Origin: Allium sativum
Lineage: Eukaryota > Streptophyta > Magnoliopsida > Asparagales > Amaryllidaceae
Assembly (NCBI GenBank): GCA_030737875.1
Contig: CM060918.1
Span: 771,398,552 to 771,462,551 of the forward strand
DNA: 64,000 nucleotides
Direction: 5' to 3'
A model generated the notes under the pieces. The model made no database searches. It was not told the DNA's origin and was given only the letters and a program-made list of their open reading frames with translations. How positions within the stretch are numbered: the stretch's first letter is position 1; each line of letters begins with the position of its first letter. A program made the position numbers and the translations under genes. Positions 44,983 through 56,272 of the stretch are shown piece by piece.

Positions 44983-45715
44983 GTAATAAGTAAATTTTAT
45001 TATTTTTTAATTTTCGATCCGTGTTAGTTTTTATTTTATTTTTTCTTTTGTTTTCTTGTATATACAGAGAGAAAAAATCTTTATTAGTTGATTTGGTATT
45101 ATTTGTTGATACCACAATCTCTAAACCAAGAAAAAAATACTTACCAAATATCCTTGATTTCATTTCTTTTTTTTTTATCCATCTATTTCCTTCTTTTTCT
45201 TTCTTGTTTACAAATTCTTACAAATAAAAAAAAGAAGCCAAAAATTATTGATTTCCTTTTTTCCTTTCATTCCTCTTTTGTCTTCTCTACTTTGAATCCT
45301 CCCTCCACCATAATACAATCCTTCTCGACAAAGTTTCACGCCACTGCAAATTCAACCCCTTTACCATCTTCATTAAACCATACTCTGAATAATCACGATC
45401 AAAATCCCCTCCCATTCACGAAGCTCGTACTATTACTGAAATCACGAACCACATCTACGATACTAAACGCTAGGCGTTAAAACCAGTACCAACCCCTTCA
45501 TAATCATCTTCACAATACCCAGTTCACTCCCCCTCATCAATTTCTGAATCGCAACCATACTCCATCCCACAAACCCGTTCATAAATCCAACAGCAGTCAT
45601 AAACTCAACATCCTTTATAGCTCCACTGTCATACTGCTAATTCTGCCATAACCCGAACTCCTTGGCCATCGTAGCTTCACCGCAAACCTCAAGTCTCAAC
45701 CAGATCCACCAAATC
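44983..45715 (+). other. E6 leader, left of E7
   Basis: A T-rich start, then a C/A-rich non-coding leader (from about 45250) that resembles the E3 leader in composition though not closely in sequence. It continues at 49619-51098 after E7. Confidence 0.6.
45711..45715. repeat. E7 target-site duplication (AAATC), left copy
   Basis: AAATC precedes TGTAATAACCC and recurs at 49614-49618 after GGTTCTTACA. Confidence 0.95.
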
Positions 45716-47159
45716 TGTAATAACCCGGAAATCTGAGCTAATTTAAAATTTTTATATTGGCATTTTTAATGAATTTTGAATATTTAAAATGAATTATTTT
45801 AAATAATAATGACGATAAATTTATTTTGAATAGAATTCGAACATATATATTTATATAGATCGTCGTTAGAATATAATTATTTATTATAAATTATAAAAGG
45901 AATTGAAAATGGCACGGTAGTTTGAAAATTTGATTTCAAAGTTCAAATGAATGTAAAGGATTCAAAATAAACCGGATTTTAGCGAAGCCAAAAATATTAG
46001 AATCTATTTGAAAATATCATTTCAACGAATCCGAAAAATCAAAATTTCATAGCGGGAATCAAAAGATACATCCAGTTGAAAATTCAGAATAGTCGCTATG
46101 GAATTCTGGCCCTTAAAAATGGAAATTCTGCAAATGACCTCGGTTTTCGACGAAACTACTTTTGTTGGATCTGTGATGCCAAGTTATTGCTAGGTTTCAA
46201 AATTCGTAATTTTCTGATTCAATATGTGAGCGTGGCAAAGGAAAACGCGTTTGACCAGTTTTAGTTGATTTTAATCGATTGGAAAATGGCTATTTTTCAA
46301 ACGGTCTCAGAATTTGACGAGATTAGTTTTGTTAGGACCGTATCGTTAATACGAAGCCAAAAATATTTTTTCAGGAATTTTTAGAGTTAATATGTGGCCC
46401 CGGTAAATTGAAATGTGCGTTCAAATTCAATATACATTAATTTATATTTTAATTTGAACGGAAACTGATCGTAACAAGCGAATTGAGTTACGAAGCATAT
46501 CCCATCGCATTCGAAATGGAGGTAAATATCTAGGGACGACAGTCGGTGGGTCTTGTTTGGACTTCGAAATAAAAGTCAACTTTTTGGTGAATTAAAAAGG
46601 AAATTAAATAATAATATTTAATGGGTCACAACCCTTATCCATCCAAAGCCCGGTCAAATCCCCCAATTCAATCGGTCAAATCGATTTAGGGCAAAAAGAA
46701 AAAAAAAGAAAACAAAAAACAAAAAAACATATCGCTCCACCGCCCGTCGTTCTACCACGCCGCCGCGCCCACCCCTGGACCACCTCCCTCGGCCGACGAC
46801 GACCTCCAGCACCCCCCCTTACCTCCCCGTCGCCCCTCCTTCCACGCGAGACCCCCCCAGGCCCCCCAAACCGAAACCCGTACCCCAAGCCCTCCAACCC
46901 GCCGCCGTGAACCACTGGTGGCCCACCGCCACCCTCTGACGCGCAAACGCCACCCCCCTTCGCCTGGCCATCCAATGTCGGCCATGAATCCTCCTCCATT
47001 CGAAGAAAGGCGATTTTCTAATTTATTTATTCAGTTTAGATAAATTTTAGCAATTAAATAAAATCAGTTTTGTTTCTATAAAAGGGTATAGATTTTATTT
47101 TTCATTTTCAGCATAAAGTATCCGCTCTTTCCTTCACGGGGAAGTTACGGGTTCTTACA
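45716..47159 (+). repeat. E7 5' LTR
   Basis: Contains a GC-rich, CCACCGCC-type block (46736-46985) in otherwise AT-rich sequence. A TATA box, TATAAAAGGG, is at about 47077-47086, only some 75 bp before the LTR end. Several GC-rich frames on both strands here (for example 46676-46999) are composition artefacts. Confidence 0.93.
47077..47086 (+). promoter_or_regulatory. E7 LTR TATA box
   Basis: CTATAAAAGGG, conserved at 49531-49540 in the 3' LTR. It lies about 75 bp from the LTR end, implying a very short R-U5. Confidence 0.6.
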
Positions 47160-47161
47160 TT

Positions 47162-47173
47162 TGGTATCAGAGC
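47162..47173 (+). other. E7 primer-binding site, initiator-Met type
   Basis: TGGTATCAGAGC, perfect complement to the 3' end of plant tRNA-iMet, two bases after the LTR. Confidence 0.95.
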
Positions 47174-48175
47174 TTTGGTTTACAGAGCTCGGAGAACAAG
47201 ACACGTTAGAACCAAACGAAAGAGTTCATCAGAGATTGGATTAGTAAAATCCAATAAGAATGACTCATTAGAGATGGGATCAGTAGTATCCTAGAACGAG
47301 TGTGAAGAGTATATTTTTAAACTGAAAACAAGTTTTGTTTTGAAAATTTAAACTTTATTATTAGTATTTTAATATTTATTTATATTGATTTGGACTATTA
47401 GGTATATAGAGATTTTAATATACGTCTGATCCACGTGTATTGGAAGCCTCCAATATACTGGATGGATATAGAGTCACACTCTAGTCGCCCGGGGATAATT
47501 CTGATGATGCGGCCGCATCATCGGTATTTATATTCGAGTGCCGAAAGTGTGATATTTATATATTTCCAATTGACTAGTGTGAGAACCAAAACTAGATAGG
47601 GCTATTGTTGTGATTTGGCATCAAAAACGTGATTTTTGACTATGTATCAAAATTATGAATTTGAAACGTGAATCAACTAATTGATTGATGGTTGTGTTAT
47701 TTGATTACTGTTTTTATTAATTGAATGTTGAACCATTTAGCCAAATTGAATCAAATAGTGAATTGTATTGAAAGTTTTTCGCATTTGCATGTGTATCCAT
47801 TGAACAGGTCATAGCAAGGAGGCTAGAGAAGAGGAATAAAATTGTTTGCCCGACAAATAGGTACATGTTTATTGTATTTCTTTGGGTTTGGATGATTTTT
47901 TGAGCTGATTGGCTAGCGACTTGGCTTTTCCTTTTTCTTTTGGATTGAAGAAGGCCATGGGAGGCTATATGAAATATCCCGAAGTCCCCGGTGCAGGGGA
48001 GGTTATGGCGAAATTTTTCGAAAATTTAGGGTGTTAGCCAAATTTTTTGAAAAAATTTGAAAAGTTCTTAGAAACTGAAAAGTTGAAGAACTTAAGCCAT
48101 AAAGAAAATAATGGAAGTTGAGTTGATTTGTGAAACAACTTTCAGCTTCATTCCTTTTTGGGGACGAAAAGTTTT
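47174..48175 (+). other. E7 internal region, non-coding
   Basis: No ORF of note. At 47982-48045 lies a block (AAGTCCCCGGTGCAGGGGAG...GGCGAAATTTTTC) that is shared with the E8 internal region and contains a CCCC...GGGG hairpin. GGGGACGAAAAG precedes the PPT at 48176-48188. Confidence 0.75.
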
Positions 48176-48188
48176 AAGTGGGGGAGAT
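48176..48188 (+). other. E7 polypurine tract
   Basis: AAGTGGGGGAGAT directly before the 3' LTR TGTAATAACCC. Confidence 0.85.
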
Positions 48189-49613
48189 TGTAATAACCCG
48201 AAAATCTAAGCCAATTTAAATTTTTTATTTTGGCAATTTTAATGAATTTTGAATATTTAAAATGAATTATTTTAAATAATAACGACGAGAAATTTATTTT
48301 GAATAGAATTCGAACATATATATTTATATAGATCGTCGTTAGAATATAATTATTTATTTTAAATTATAAAAGGAATTGAAATTGGCGCGGTAGTTTGAAA
48401 ATTCGATTTCAAAGTTCAAATGAATGCACAGGATTCAAAATAAACTGGATTTTAGCGAAACCAAAAATATTAGAATCTATTTGAAAATATCTTTTCAAAG
48501 AATCTGAAAAATCAAAATTTCATTGTGGGAATCAAAAGATACGTCCAGTTGAAAATTCAGAATAGTCGTTATGGAATTCTAGCCCTTAAAAATGGAAATT
48601 CTGCAAACGTCCTCGGTTTTCGACAAAACCACTTTTGTTGGATTCGTGATGCCAAGTTATTGCTAGGTTTCAAAATTCGTAATTTTCTGATTCAATATGT
48701 GAGCGTGGCAAAGGAAAACGCGTTTGACCAGTTTTAGTTGATTTTAATCGACTGGAAAATGGCCATTTTTCAAACGGTCTCAGAATTTGACGAGATTAGT
48801 TTTGTTAGGACCGTATCGTCAATACGAAGCCAGAAATATTTTTTCGGGAACTTTTAGAGTTAATATGTGGCCCCGGTAAATTGAAATGTGCGTTCAAATT
48901 CAATATACATTGATTTATATTTTAATTTGAACGGAAACTGATCGTAACAAGCGAATTGAGTTACGAAGCAATGCGTTCGGAATGAGGGTAAATAGCTAGG
49001 GACAACAATTGGTGGGTCTTGTTTGGACTTCAAAATAAAAGTCAACTTTTTGGTGAATTAAAAAGGAAATTAAATAATAATATTTAATGGGTCGCAACCC
49101 TTATCCATCCAAAGCCCGGTCAACCCCCCCATTCAATCGTTCAAATCGATTTAGGGCAAAAAGAAAAAAGAAAAAAAAAAACAAATCGCTCCATCGCCTG
49201 TCGTTCTGCCACGTCGCCGCCCTCACCCCTGGACAACCTCCCTCGGCCGACGACGACCAAAACACCCCCCCTTACCTCCCCGTCGCCCCTCCTTCCACGC
49301 GAGACCCCCCAGGCCCCCGCAAACCGAAACCCGTACCCCAAACCCTCCAACCCGCTGCCGTGAACCACTGGTGGCCCACCGCCACCCTCTGACACGCAAG
49401 CGCCACCCTCCCTTCGCCTGGCCATCCAATGTCGGCCATGAATCCTCCTCCATTCGAAGAAAGGTGATTTTCTAATTTATTTATTCAGTTTAGATATATT
49501 TTAGGAATTAAATAAAATCAGTTTTGTTTCTATAAAAGGGTATAGATTTTATTTTTCATTTTCAGCAAAAAGTATCCGCTCTTTCCTTCACGGGGAAGTT
49601 ACGGGTTCTTACA
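48189..49613 (+). repeat. E7 3' LTR
   Basis: Collinear with 45716-47159, with dispersed substitutions that are densest in the first 60 bp, and a few indels (for example in the GC-rich block and near 48970). It ends GAAGTTACGGGTTCTTACA. Confidence 0.93.
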
Positions 49614-49618
49614 AAATC

Positions 49619-51098
49619 CCCATAATCGAAATCAACCCACTGCCATCTATCGCACAAGCTTCAGGCTACCACAGTTTAAAGACACTGACCATCTCCTGAA
49701 AGACCACCACTAAATTCACGCAGTCCCTATCATCTCATCACCCCAAATCTGCACTCCCGCAAAACATTATCAACAAACAGCCTTCTTCCTAATCAAAGCC
49801 AAGGTCGTATCCTTCCTTCCAGACTAGAGAATCCACAATTCAAATCCTCAACTACGATTCGACCACACGATTCCAATCCCTCTACCACCTTCAAACCTCA
49901 AACAACCTCTTCCTCAAATCCTAATTCGAAAACCACCAGACAATTTTACAAACCCCAGTTTCAGATAACCGAAACCCAAACCAATTCAACGCAAAGCCAA
50001 GTGCATCGACCCCTACTCGAATCCAGTCCTCAACTGAATCACATACTCCGACCATGACTCACGCATCGCCAAAACCATATGTCATAGCAATCAATCAAAA
50101 CCGTACCATTCACGAAATCCGCAAGCAATAATAACAATTTTTTTAACAAATCGAGCAGATTGAGAGAGCTGCTTGTTTCTGAAACCAATGAAGACGTAAG
50201 CTATTGTTTTTGTTTGATTCGATTGAAATTTGAAGAAATAGGGTGTGAGTTGTTTCAGAAATATAATTAAAAAAAGGAAGGAGCATTTGAGATTTTGTTG
50301 ATTCTTCTGCTGTTCTGACCCTTATATACGTGTTTGAGGGAATTGGATAGTTGAAACCAGTTGGCTATATTTTGAGACCATAGGACATGATATAAGGGTA
50401 TTTCCCAATTTTTCATTTGTTCTCATCCCTTTTTTTGATTTTTCCTCCGTTTTAAACTCTGTGCTTGTTGACTTCTTTTGTTCCTCGGCTTTAAATCGTT
50501 TAAAAAGTTGTTATTGTTTGATTTTTTTTAAAAGCAAGTCAAAGTCTTTCTATACAAGAAAAAAAGGAAGAAGGAGAAATAGTTATGTGGTTTCAACTTG
50601 GGAAGTTAAACAAGGGTTGATTCTTGTTGAGTTCTAGGGTTTGGTCAAGCCGAGTTTTGGTTCCTTGAGTTTACTTTTGTTTTTCATTTTTTTTCTAGCT
50701 GAGTTGTTTTTTGCTTGGTTTATATTTCTTTTAGGCTAGTCATTTTGTTAGTTGAAAAAAAAATTGAGCTTAGTTTTTATTTTTTATCTAATTGAGTAGT
50801 TTTGCTTGTTTTATTCCTTTTAGTCGAGTTAGTTTGTTAGTTTTTTTCTTTTCCTTTTTGAAAGTTTTTTTTCTCCTTTTCAATTGTTTTTTCAATTTTC
50901 TTTTCTGTAAAAAAACTAAGTTTTCTTAGTCTATTTTTCAGTTTGTTTTTTAGTTGTGCATTTTCCTGGTTTTGATGGAATGTTTGAGTTGTTCTTCTGG
51001 TTTTGATTTTGAAATAGGACAAGTCGACATGATAGGAATATATGTGGATTACATGTCAGATCTAGCTCTTTAAGAAGCTTCTTTTACTTCAATTAAAC
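49619..51098 (+). other. E6 leader, right of E7
   Basis: C/A-rich to about 50110, then T-rich with many homopolymer runs. There is no gene. The layout mirrors the E3 leader (C/A-rich, then T-rich, then an ORF start). Confidence 0.55.
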
Positions 51099-51383
51099 AT
51101 GCCTACTATACCTTTTGAAGAACTTTTTGAAGACGAACTTAAACTTTTAAATGACGAGGATGAATACATGGAATGTCTCAAAGATAATCGTAATTCCATA
51201 TCAGCAAAGGAAATTGTGGTTAAACACTCAAATTTATGGGGTTATGGTAATCTTCATCTGAATGGTAAAAAACATTGTCACGGAAAAATTTGCATGGGAA
51301 AGATTTTGATTTTAGAATTTATTGACATGTCTCTTGTACCTCAAAAATTAGATACAAAATCATCACACATCATTTTTCGATAG
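51099..51383 (+). CDS. Small E6 ORF, 94 codons, unknown
   Basis: The only ATG-led frame of note in E6, at the position where gag starts in E3. The N-terminus is acidic (PFEELFEDELKLLNDEDEYM). The rest has no zinc knuckle, capsid or protease motif and no similarity to E3 gag that I can see. It stops five bases before a purine-rich AAGTGTGGGGG copy at 51388. It may be a remnant of a gag head, an unrelated small protein, or chance. Function unknown. Confidence 0.35.
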   Translation: MPTIPFEELFEDELKLLNDEDEYMECLKDNRNSISAKEIVVKHSNLWGYGNLHLNGKKHCHGKICMGKILILEFIDMSLVPQKLDTKSSHIIFR

Positions 51384-52841
51384 AGGCAAGTGTGGGGGAA
51401 AACAGAAAACATCACTTTTCACAAAACATTCACCATCATCATAGATTTCATTTTTCATATGATTGGCAAACATGTATAGTGGTTAAACTTAATTTCATTT
51501 TACAAATCATTTTGCATTTAATCTATCTTTTGGTGTTATCTTTCAAATTTAAGAAACGTATTACAATGTGGACATTGTTTAGATCTAGTGTAGGGGGAGA
51601 CTGCATTTCATTCATATTTATTTTTCTTAATTATTTTTCCTTTTCATCCATTTAAATAGGACCGTCATGCATTGTAAGTAGTAGTAACACGCCATAATTT
51701 TTATTTTTTATTGGAAATATGACTCGTTTTAGATTGATACAACAAAATAAGTTAAATATTATTAGTCAGTTGATAGTATTTTTTCTCTCGACTAAGATCG
51801 AATAAAAAATATAATGAAAAGTTGAATTACAAGTGATAATAGTGCAACTAGTACATAGGTAGATTCTTAGGTGATGGTCATGAAGTCTGATCTAAATTGT
51901 AGTCTTTGTTTGTGGAGGACTTAAAATACTTATATTGGCTTTTCGAATCTTTAAAACCAAGTTGTGTTAAGATGAAATTGCATAACTCTCTCTTATTTTA
52001 ATCTTCAATAATAATATTCTAAGGGTATCCAATATTGCTTGTAAATCTAGCGTTGGTGTGCAAACCCGCCAACTCTTTCCGACATCTTGTTGACAAAGTC
52101 AGCGTCGGTATTCCTTGGTCTCATTTAATGAGTTGGACACCTAAGGATTACCGACATCTTGTTCACAAAGTCAGCGTCGGTCTGCACAATCCACCAAGCT
52201 CTTTCCCAACTCTCCGTCAGTACGCGAGGCAGTGCATGGGTGACATACCTTGGTCTTTAAGTTAGGTGTGTGAATTTTCATTTTTATAGAGATAGAGAAT
52301 AAGCAATGATGCCTAAGCACTTTTTGACCTTATTGGTTTGACTAGTCATACACAAGGAAATTAGAATACCACTTAGCAAAATGGACAAGCAAACTAAGAA
52401 TTTATTTCATGGCTTAACTATGTTATCAACCGAACCAACTGACCAAACTAGAGTTTAACATTGGAAAACTTTAATTATGTTGAAAATTTGTAGCAAGTTG
52501 AGGTATCTAAAATACAATCAACTGATTAAAAATAGTTAACTTAATTTGTTGTACAACTTTCCCGAAAACAAGTCGTGTTTTCATTTTTTGTTTTCATTTG
52601 CATACGCCCATTGCATTGATCTAGTTGCATTAGAACCACAACATACTGCATTTGGATTTTGTGGGTAGTATCCGCTGAAAACCCTCACGTGACACCACTC
52701 ATCCTACTAGGGACACCTAAAGGTTTACGGCTTGTTGCATACGCTCAATGCAATCGTGTTTCCTACATAAGTGTGACCTATCTAGTTTAGTTTTTCATTT
52801 TTTTTACTTGAGGACGAGTGAAAGATAAGTGTGGGGGTATT
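51384..52841 (+). other. E6 3' non-coding region, shared with E3
   Basis: Starts with an internal PPT copy (about 51388-51399) and a second G-rich word near 51590. At 52021-52260 it matches the E3 block with twin hairpins at 52079-52108 and 52151-52180. At 52650-52841 it matches the E3 end block and the terminal PPT (AAGTGTGGGGGTATT, about 52828-52841). The intervening parts differ between the two elements. Confidence 0.8.
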
Positions 52842-54004
52842 TAATTAACATAGAAATGTGTTTATTTTATGCTTCTATATCTTATCTTTTGTAAATAAAT
52901 AAATATTACTTTGGGTATTTTGTCCTGTGTTTTCACAGGTTTAATAAATGTCTCCTTCATTCAATTAAAGACCAATTGCTAAGAAAAAAGCTACTTTCCC
53001 ATATCAACAAGTTTTCAATCACAAAGGAAGCTGTAGCACACTGGTAAAGTCTTGGAAATTTGGACAGAGTGACCAAAGTTCAATCCCTGTCAAGCCGTCT
53101 TTTTGCTGAAGAAAGGAACATTCACACTACCTCCTTTGCTCTGAAGAATATATGGACTAGTGTTATATTATAAATATATATTCCTATGTATGTATATAAT
53201 ATATGCACTAATAAATATTTGAAGAGTTTGGCATATTTCTCTCAAAGAAATCAAACAGAAATCTTTCATATTTAATTGCCATAGAGAAGAAGATTTGATA
53301 GGATCATTACCAAAAGGAAGCCCAATCAACTGCCACATGTCAAAGAGGGAGATATTCAAAGAATATCTCATCCAATCATATCTTTTTGCTTTGTAAAGAA
53401 AATATTTTATAGATTTTTCTTAGGCCCAATAACCACATAGAAAGGAGGCTACATCCCCTATAAATACAGATGTAATCCCATTGTAAACTATTATCGATGA
53501 ATTGAGAGTTTTCTTTTCTTTTCTATTCTCCGATTGGATCTAGAAAACTTGTGTTGTCTATTCAATAGATTTGATAGAGCGTGGTTTTCTGTTGTATTTA
53601 TTTCTCATTAGTGATTGACCGTCTGATTAGATTCAACGGTAATCCTATTTTTATTTATGTTTGTTCTTTATATTCTGCACTTTTATTTTCTGCATTTATT
53701 TCTTTTCTGCAATTTATTTTTCAAGCAACTTGAGTTGATTATACATTAAATTTGGTAGAGCTCAAGTTGTCTTTGCAATTTTAATTTTCATTAGTGATTG
53801 ATCGTCTGATTAGACTCAACGGTAATCCTAATTTTATTGTTTTCAATCAAACCATTCAAAATTCATCTAACTCGCCCACGAAATATATAAATAATAAAAT
53901 TTAATTTTCCTTCCTGTGTTTGACCTGCATACTACACACCTGTGCGCTTGTAGTAATTTATTTCAAAATGTGCGCTTTTCTAGTTCCTAGGAAAGCATCA
54001 AACA
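52842..54004 (+). repeat. E6 3' LTR (middle LTR of the tandem structure)
   Basis: TAATTAACATAG to GCATCAAACA. The SINE-like module recurs with A box 53034-53044 and B box 53077-53087. TATAAATA is at about 53460. Confidence 0.88.
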
Positions 54005-54238
54005 AGGTTTTGGCACCGTTGTTGGGGAGTAATAATTAAATTTTATTATTTATTTAATTTACGATTCATGTTAGTTTTTATTTTATTTTTTTCTTTTGTT
54101 TTCTTGTATACATAGAGAAAAAAATCTTGGTTAGTTGATTTGGTATTATTTGTTGATACCACAATCTCTAAACCAAGAAAAAATACTTACCAAATATCCT
54201 TGATTTCATTTCTTTTTTTTCTCCATTTATTTCCTTCT
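54005..54238 (+). repeat. Second PBS and partial internal region after E6 3' LTR
   Basis: A PBS-like TGGCACCGTTGTTGGGGA at 54011-54028 and about 210 bp of leader match 44959-45180 closely. Flanking DNA would be expected here, so the element is tandemly arranged. Homology is lost near 54238. Confidence 0.85.
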
Positions 54239-55285
54239 TATATTTCATACTATTTGGTATTATTTGTTATTATTTGTTATTTGCTATCCTAATTTCTTTT
54301 TTTGGTATTATTTATTGATACCACAATTATTTGTCGAAAACGGTAATCCTAATTTTATTATTTGGTATTATTTGTTGATACCCCAATTTCTTTTCTGTTT
54401 TTAGCGATGTTGTCCCTATGGTTGATATCACATTATCTATCTGTTAGTGCTAAACAAAACATTATTTTTTTTCAATCTAAAATGCATGAGTGTAGAGAAA
54501 TCTCATTACTCCAATTAATCCATGCTTAGGAGATTATTCTCTCGTCCATGCATACTACCTAGTATCCACCTAACTTTACGTAAACATCAATTTTAATATA
54601 ATAAAATTAAATTAAAAAAATTTGGGCATAGATAAACTCTTTGAAGACTGAAACTTTACATAAAATATGAAAAACAATCAAAAAGATACAATATATGTGA
54701 AATACAAATGAATTATCATCTTATATTTCATAACGAAATCTTATTTGAAATTACCTGATAGTTATAGCAAAAAATCATATTTAAAATGAGGAATATAAGT
54801 CCTATATTTGATTAAATCCGACTTCATAATTTACATCGATTTGAAGCACCACCTTTCATTTATTTTACTTTAGAAATTTATGGCTAGGAAGCCATTAATT
54901 TTTGACCACGGGGAATAGAGGAGAGAACGAAAATGGATTGTCAGATGATTGAGTGAAATAAATGAATGACAGGATACTTTTATTAGAAAAAAAAAAAACA
55001 TTAATTTCCAACTTCTTCATTAAAAAACATTCCATCTTTAATTTTCCTTCACTCCCAATTAAATCGAATCAAATCTAATTATTCTCTCCATTAATATGCA
55101 TAGTCGACCATAAATGGAGGTTGTTCGACCCCCATTGTTTCTAAAATGTGCTTAGTAATTAATTTATTCAAATAGAATTTGCTATTAATTTATATTTTAT
55201 TATCTAGGCACATGTATAATTATTATGTGTGCACTTTACTAAATCTCAATGACACTAAAAAAGTTCGACCCCATTGTTTCTAAAA
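54239..55285. other. Unassigned region between E6 and E8
   Basis: 54239-54420 contains three further fragments of the leader phrase TTTGGTATTATTTGTTGATA, apparently scrambled copies. The rest is AT-rich with no ORF. A 23-bp phrase (GTTCGACCCCCATTGTTTC..) occurs at 55123-55146 and again at 55263-55285, the second copy abutting the start of E8 homology. Confidence 0.5.
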
Positions 55286-56219
55286 AAGTGACCACTACCT
55301 TGTATTCTTAATTCAAAATGTCGAATCTTATCATCGCACAACTATTCCTAAGCCGACCTAAAACCCAACAATACTATATCTACCTTGTACATAACGAACT
55401 TACGTCATCTCTATCCAGTTTCCATTCGACCGTGTAAATATATCGTACCAAAAAGCTTCTCTTCATTTTCTTTATACTTTAAGAAACCAGAAGAAAATAG
55501 CATGTCTCCACTTCAAAGGAACAGCTAGAATTCCATAACCTCTTTCCTCACCAATCTTTCGAACCCCGAACCTATTCGTATGATGTTCTACTACTAAATT
55601 ATGGAACTCCTCGAGATCTGGCATCTGATTGGTTGTGATGAGTTTTTGGGCGACATGGTGATCGGCAATGGGGACTGAAGTGTTGCGGATGTGGGTTTCG
55701 CTGGCACTGAACATTGAGTCGGAGGAAGGAAGTTCGAATGTGAGCTGGAATTGATGGGTTCGTATATGGGAACATGCGAACTGAGGATTGTGTGGATGAA
55801 GAAACGTGGCGTAGTTTAGTTTTGGATGGGGAGCAGCAACACGTGTACACGTTTTATAAAATGAAGGTGCAGAAGGAGAAAGTAACGAGAGCAGAAGTAG
55901 AAAGGATCGAGACCGTTGTTTTGCAATAAAAAAATGAGACAGCTTAGAAACTGGAAGTTTGGGGAGTTGCTGCGGATGAGTGGGGCCGAAGAAACTGTTA
56001 AGGTGGTGGACTGGAACCTGAAGACTACGTGGGTATGAAGCTTAGATGCAATAGGGAAAAAACACATAAAAAGACTAGTAGTTTGTTCACATTGAAAAGA
56101 GAAGTTTGATTCAGAAGTAGCATGAAAAACGGTGGGCAGTTGGAATATGTGGTGAACGTAGAACATGGTAGGAGGTATGTGAAGCCTTACCGATGCGTGG
56201 GGGGTCTATCTCGTGGTGA

Positions 56220-56272
<53 letters not shown>

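Larger units (their letters stand above)
45716..49613 (+). mobile_element. E7: complete non-autonomous LTR element (LARD-like)
   Basis: The 3,898-bp element has LTRs at 45716-47159 and 48189-49613, a PBS TGGTATCAGAGC, a PPT AAGTGGGGGAGAT and a perfect TSD. The 1,029-bp internal region has no gag or pol. The PPT context GGGGACGAAAAGTTTTAAGTG and the TGTAAYAACCC start are typical of gypsy chromoviruses (Tekay/Del-like), which probably supplied its proteins. It lies in the leader of E6 and is younger than it. Confidence 0.95.
43788..54004 (+). mobile_element. E6: non-autonomous Athila-like element, interrupted by E7
   Basis: LTRs are at 43788-44958 and 52842-54004, with an Athila-type PBS and PPT. 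Without E7 the internal region is about 4 kb and has no gag-pol. The 3' non-coding module and PPT are nearly the same as in E3, which suggests that E6 used Athila proteins. A second PBS and about 230 bp of internal sequence follow the right LTR, so the structure is LTR-INT-LTR-INT (partial). The left LTR keeps TGATTAACA, whereas the right reads TAATTAACA. Confidence 0.82.

Noticed and set aside
46676..46999. Overlapping GC-rich frames in the E7 LTRs (also 49087-49453)
   Set aside because: Glycine/arginine-rich or proline-rich in every frame on both strands; a composition effect of the GC-rich block, and the two LTR copies do not preserve the frame.
51099..51383. E6 small ORF as gag or env
   Set aside because: No capsid, zinc-knuckle, signal-peptide or membrane features; kept only as an unknown ORF.
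55472..55714. 80-codon minus-strand frame in E8 5' LTR as a captured gene
   Set aside because: The homologous stretch in the 3' LTR has stops and shifts, and no domain was recognised; weak evidence for coding.
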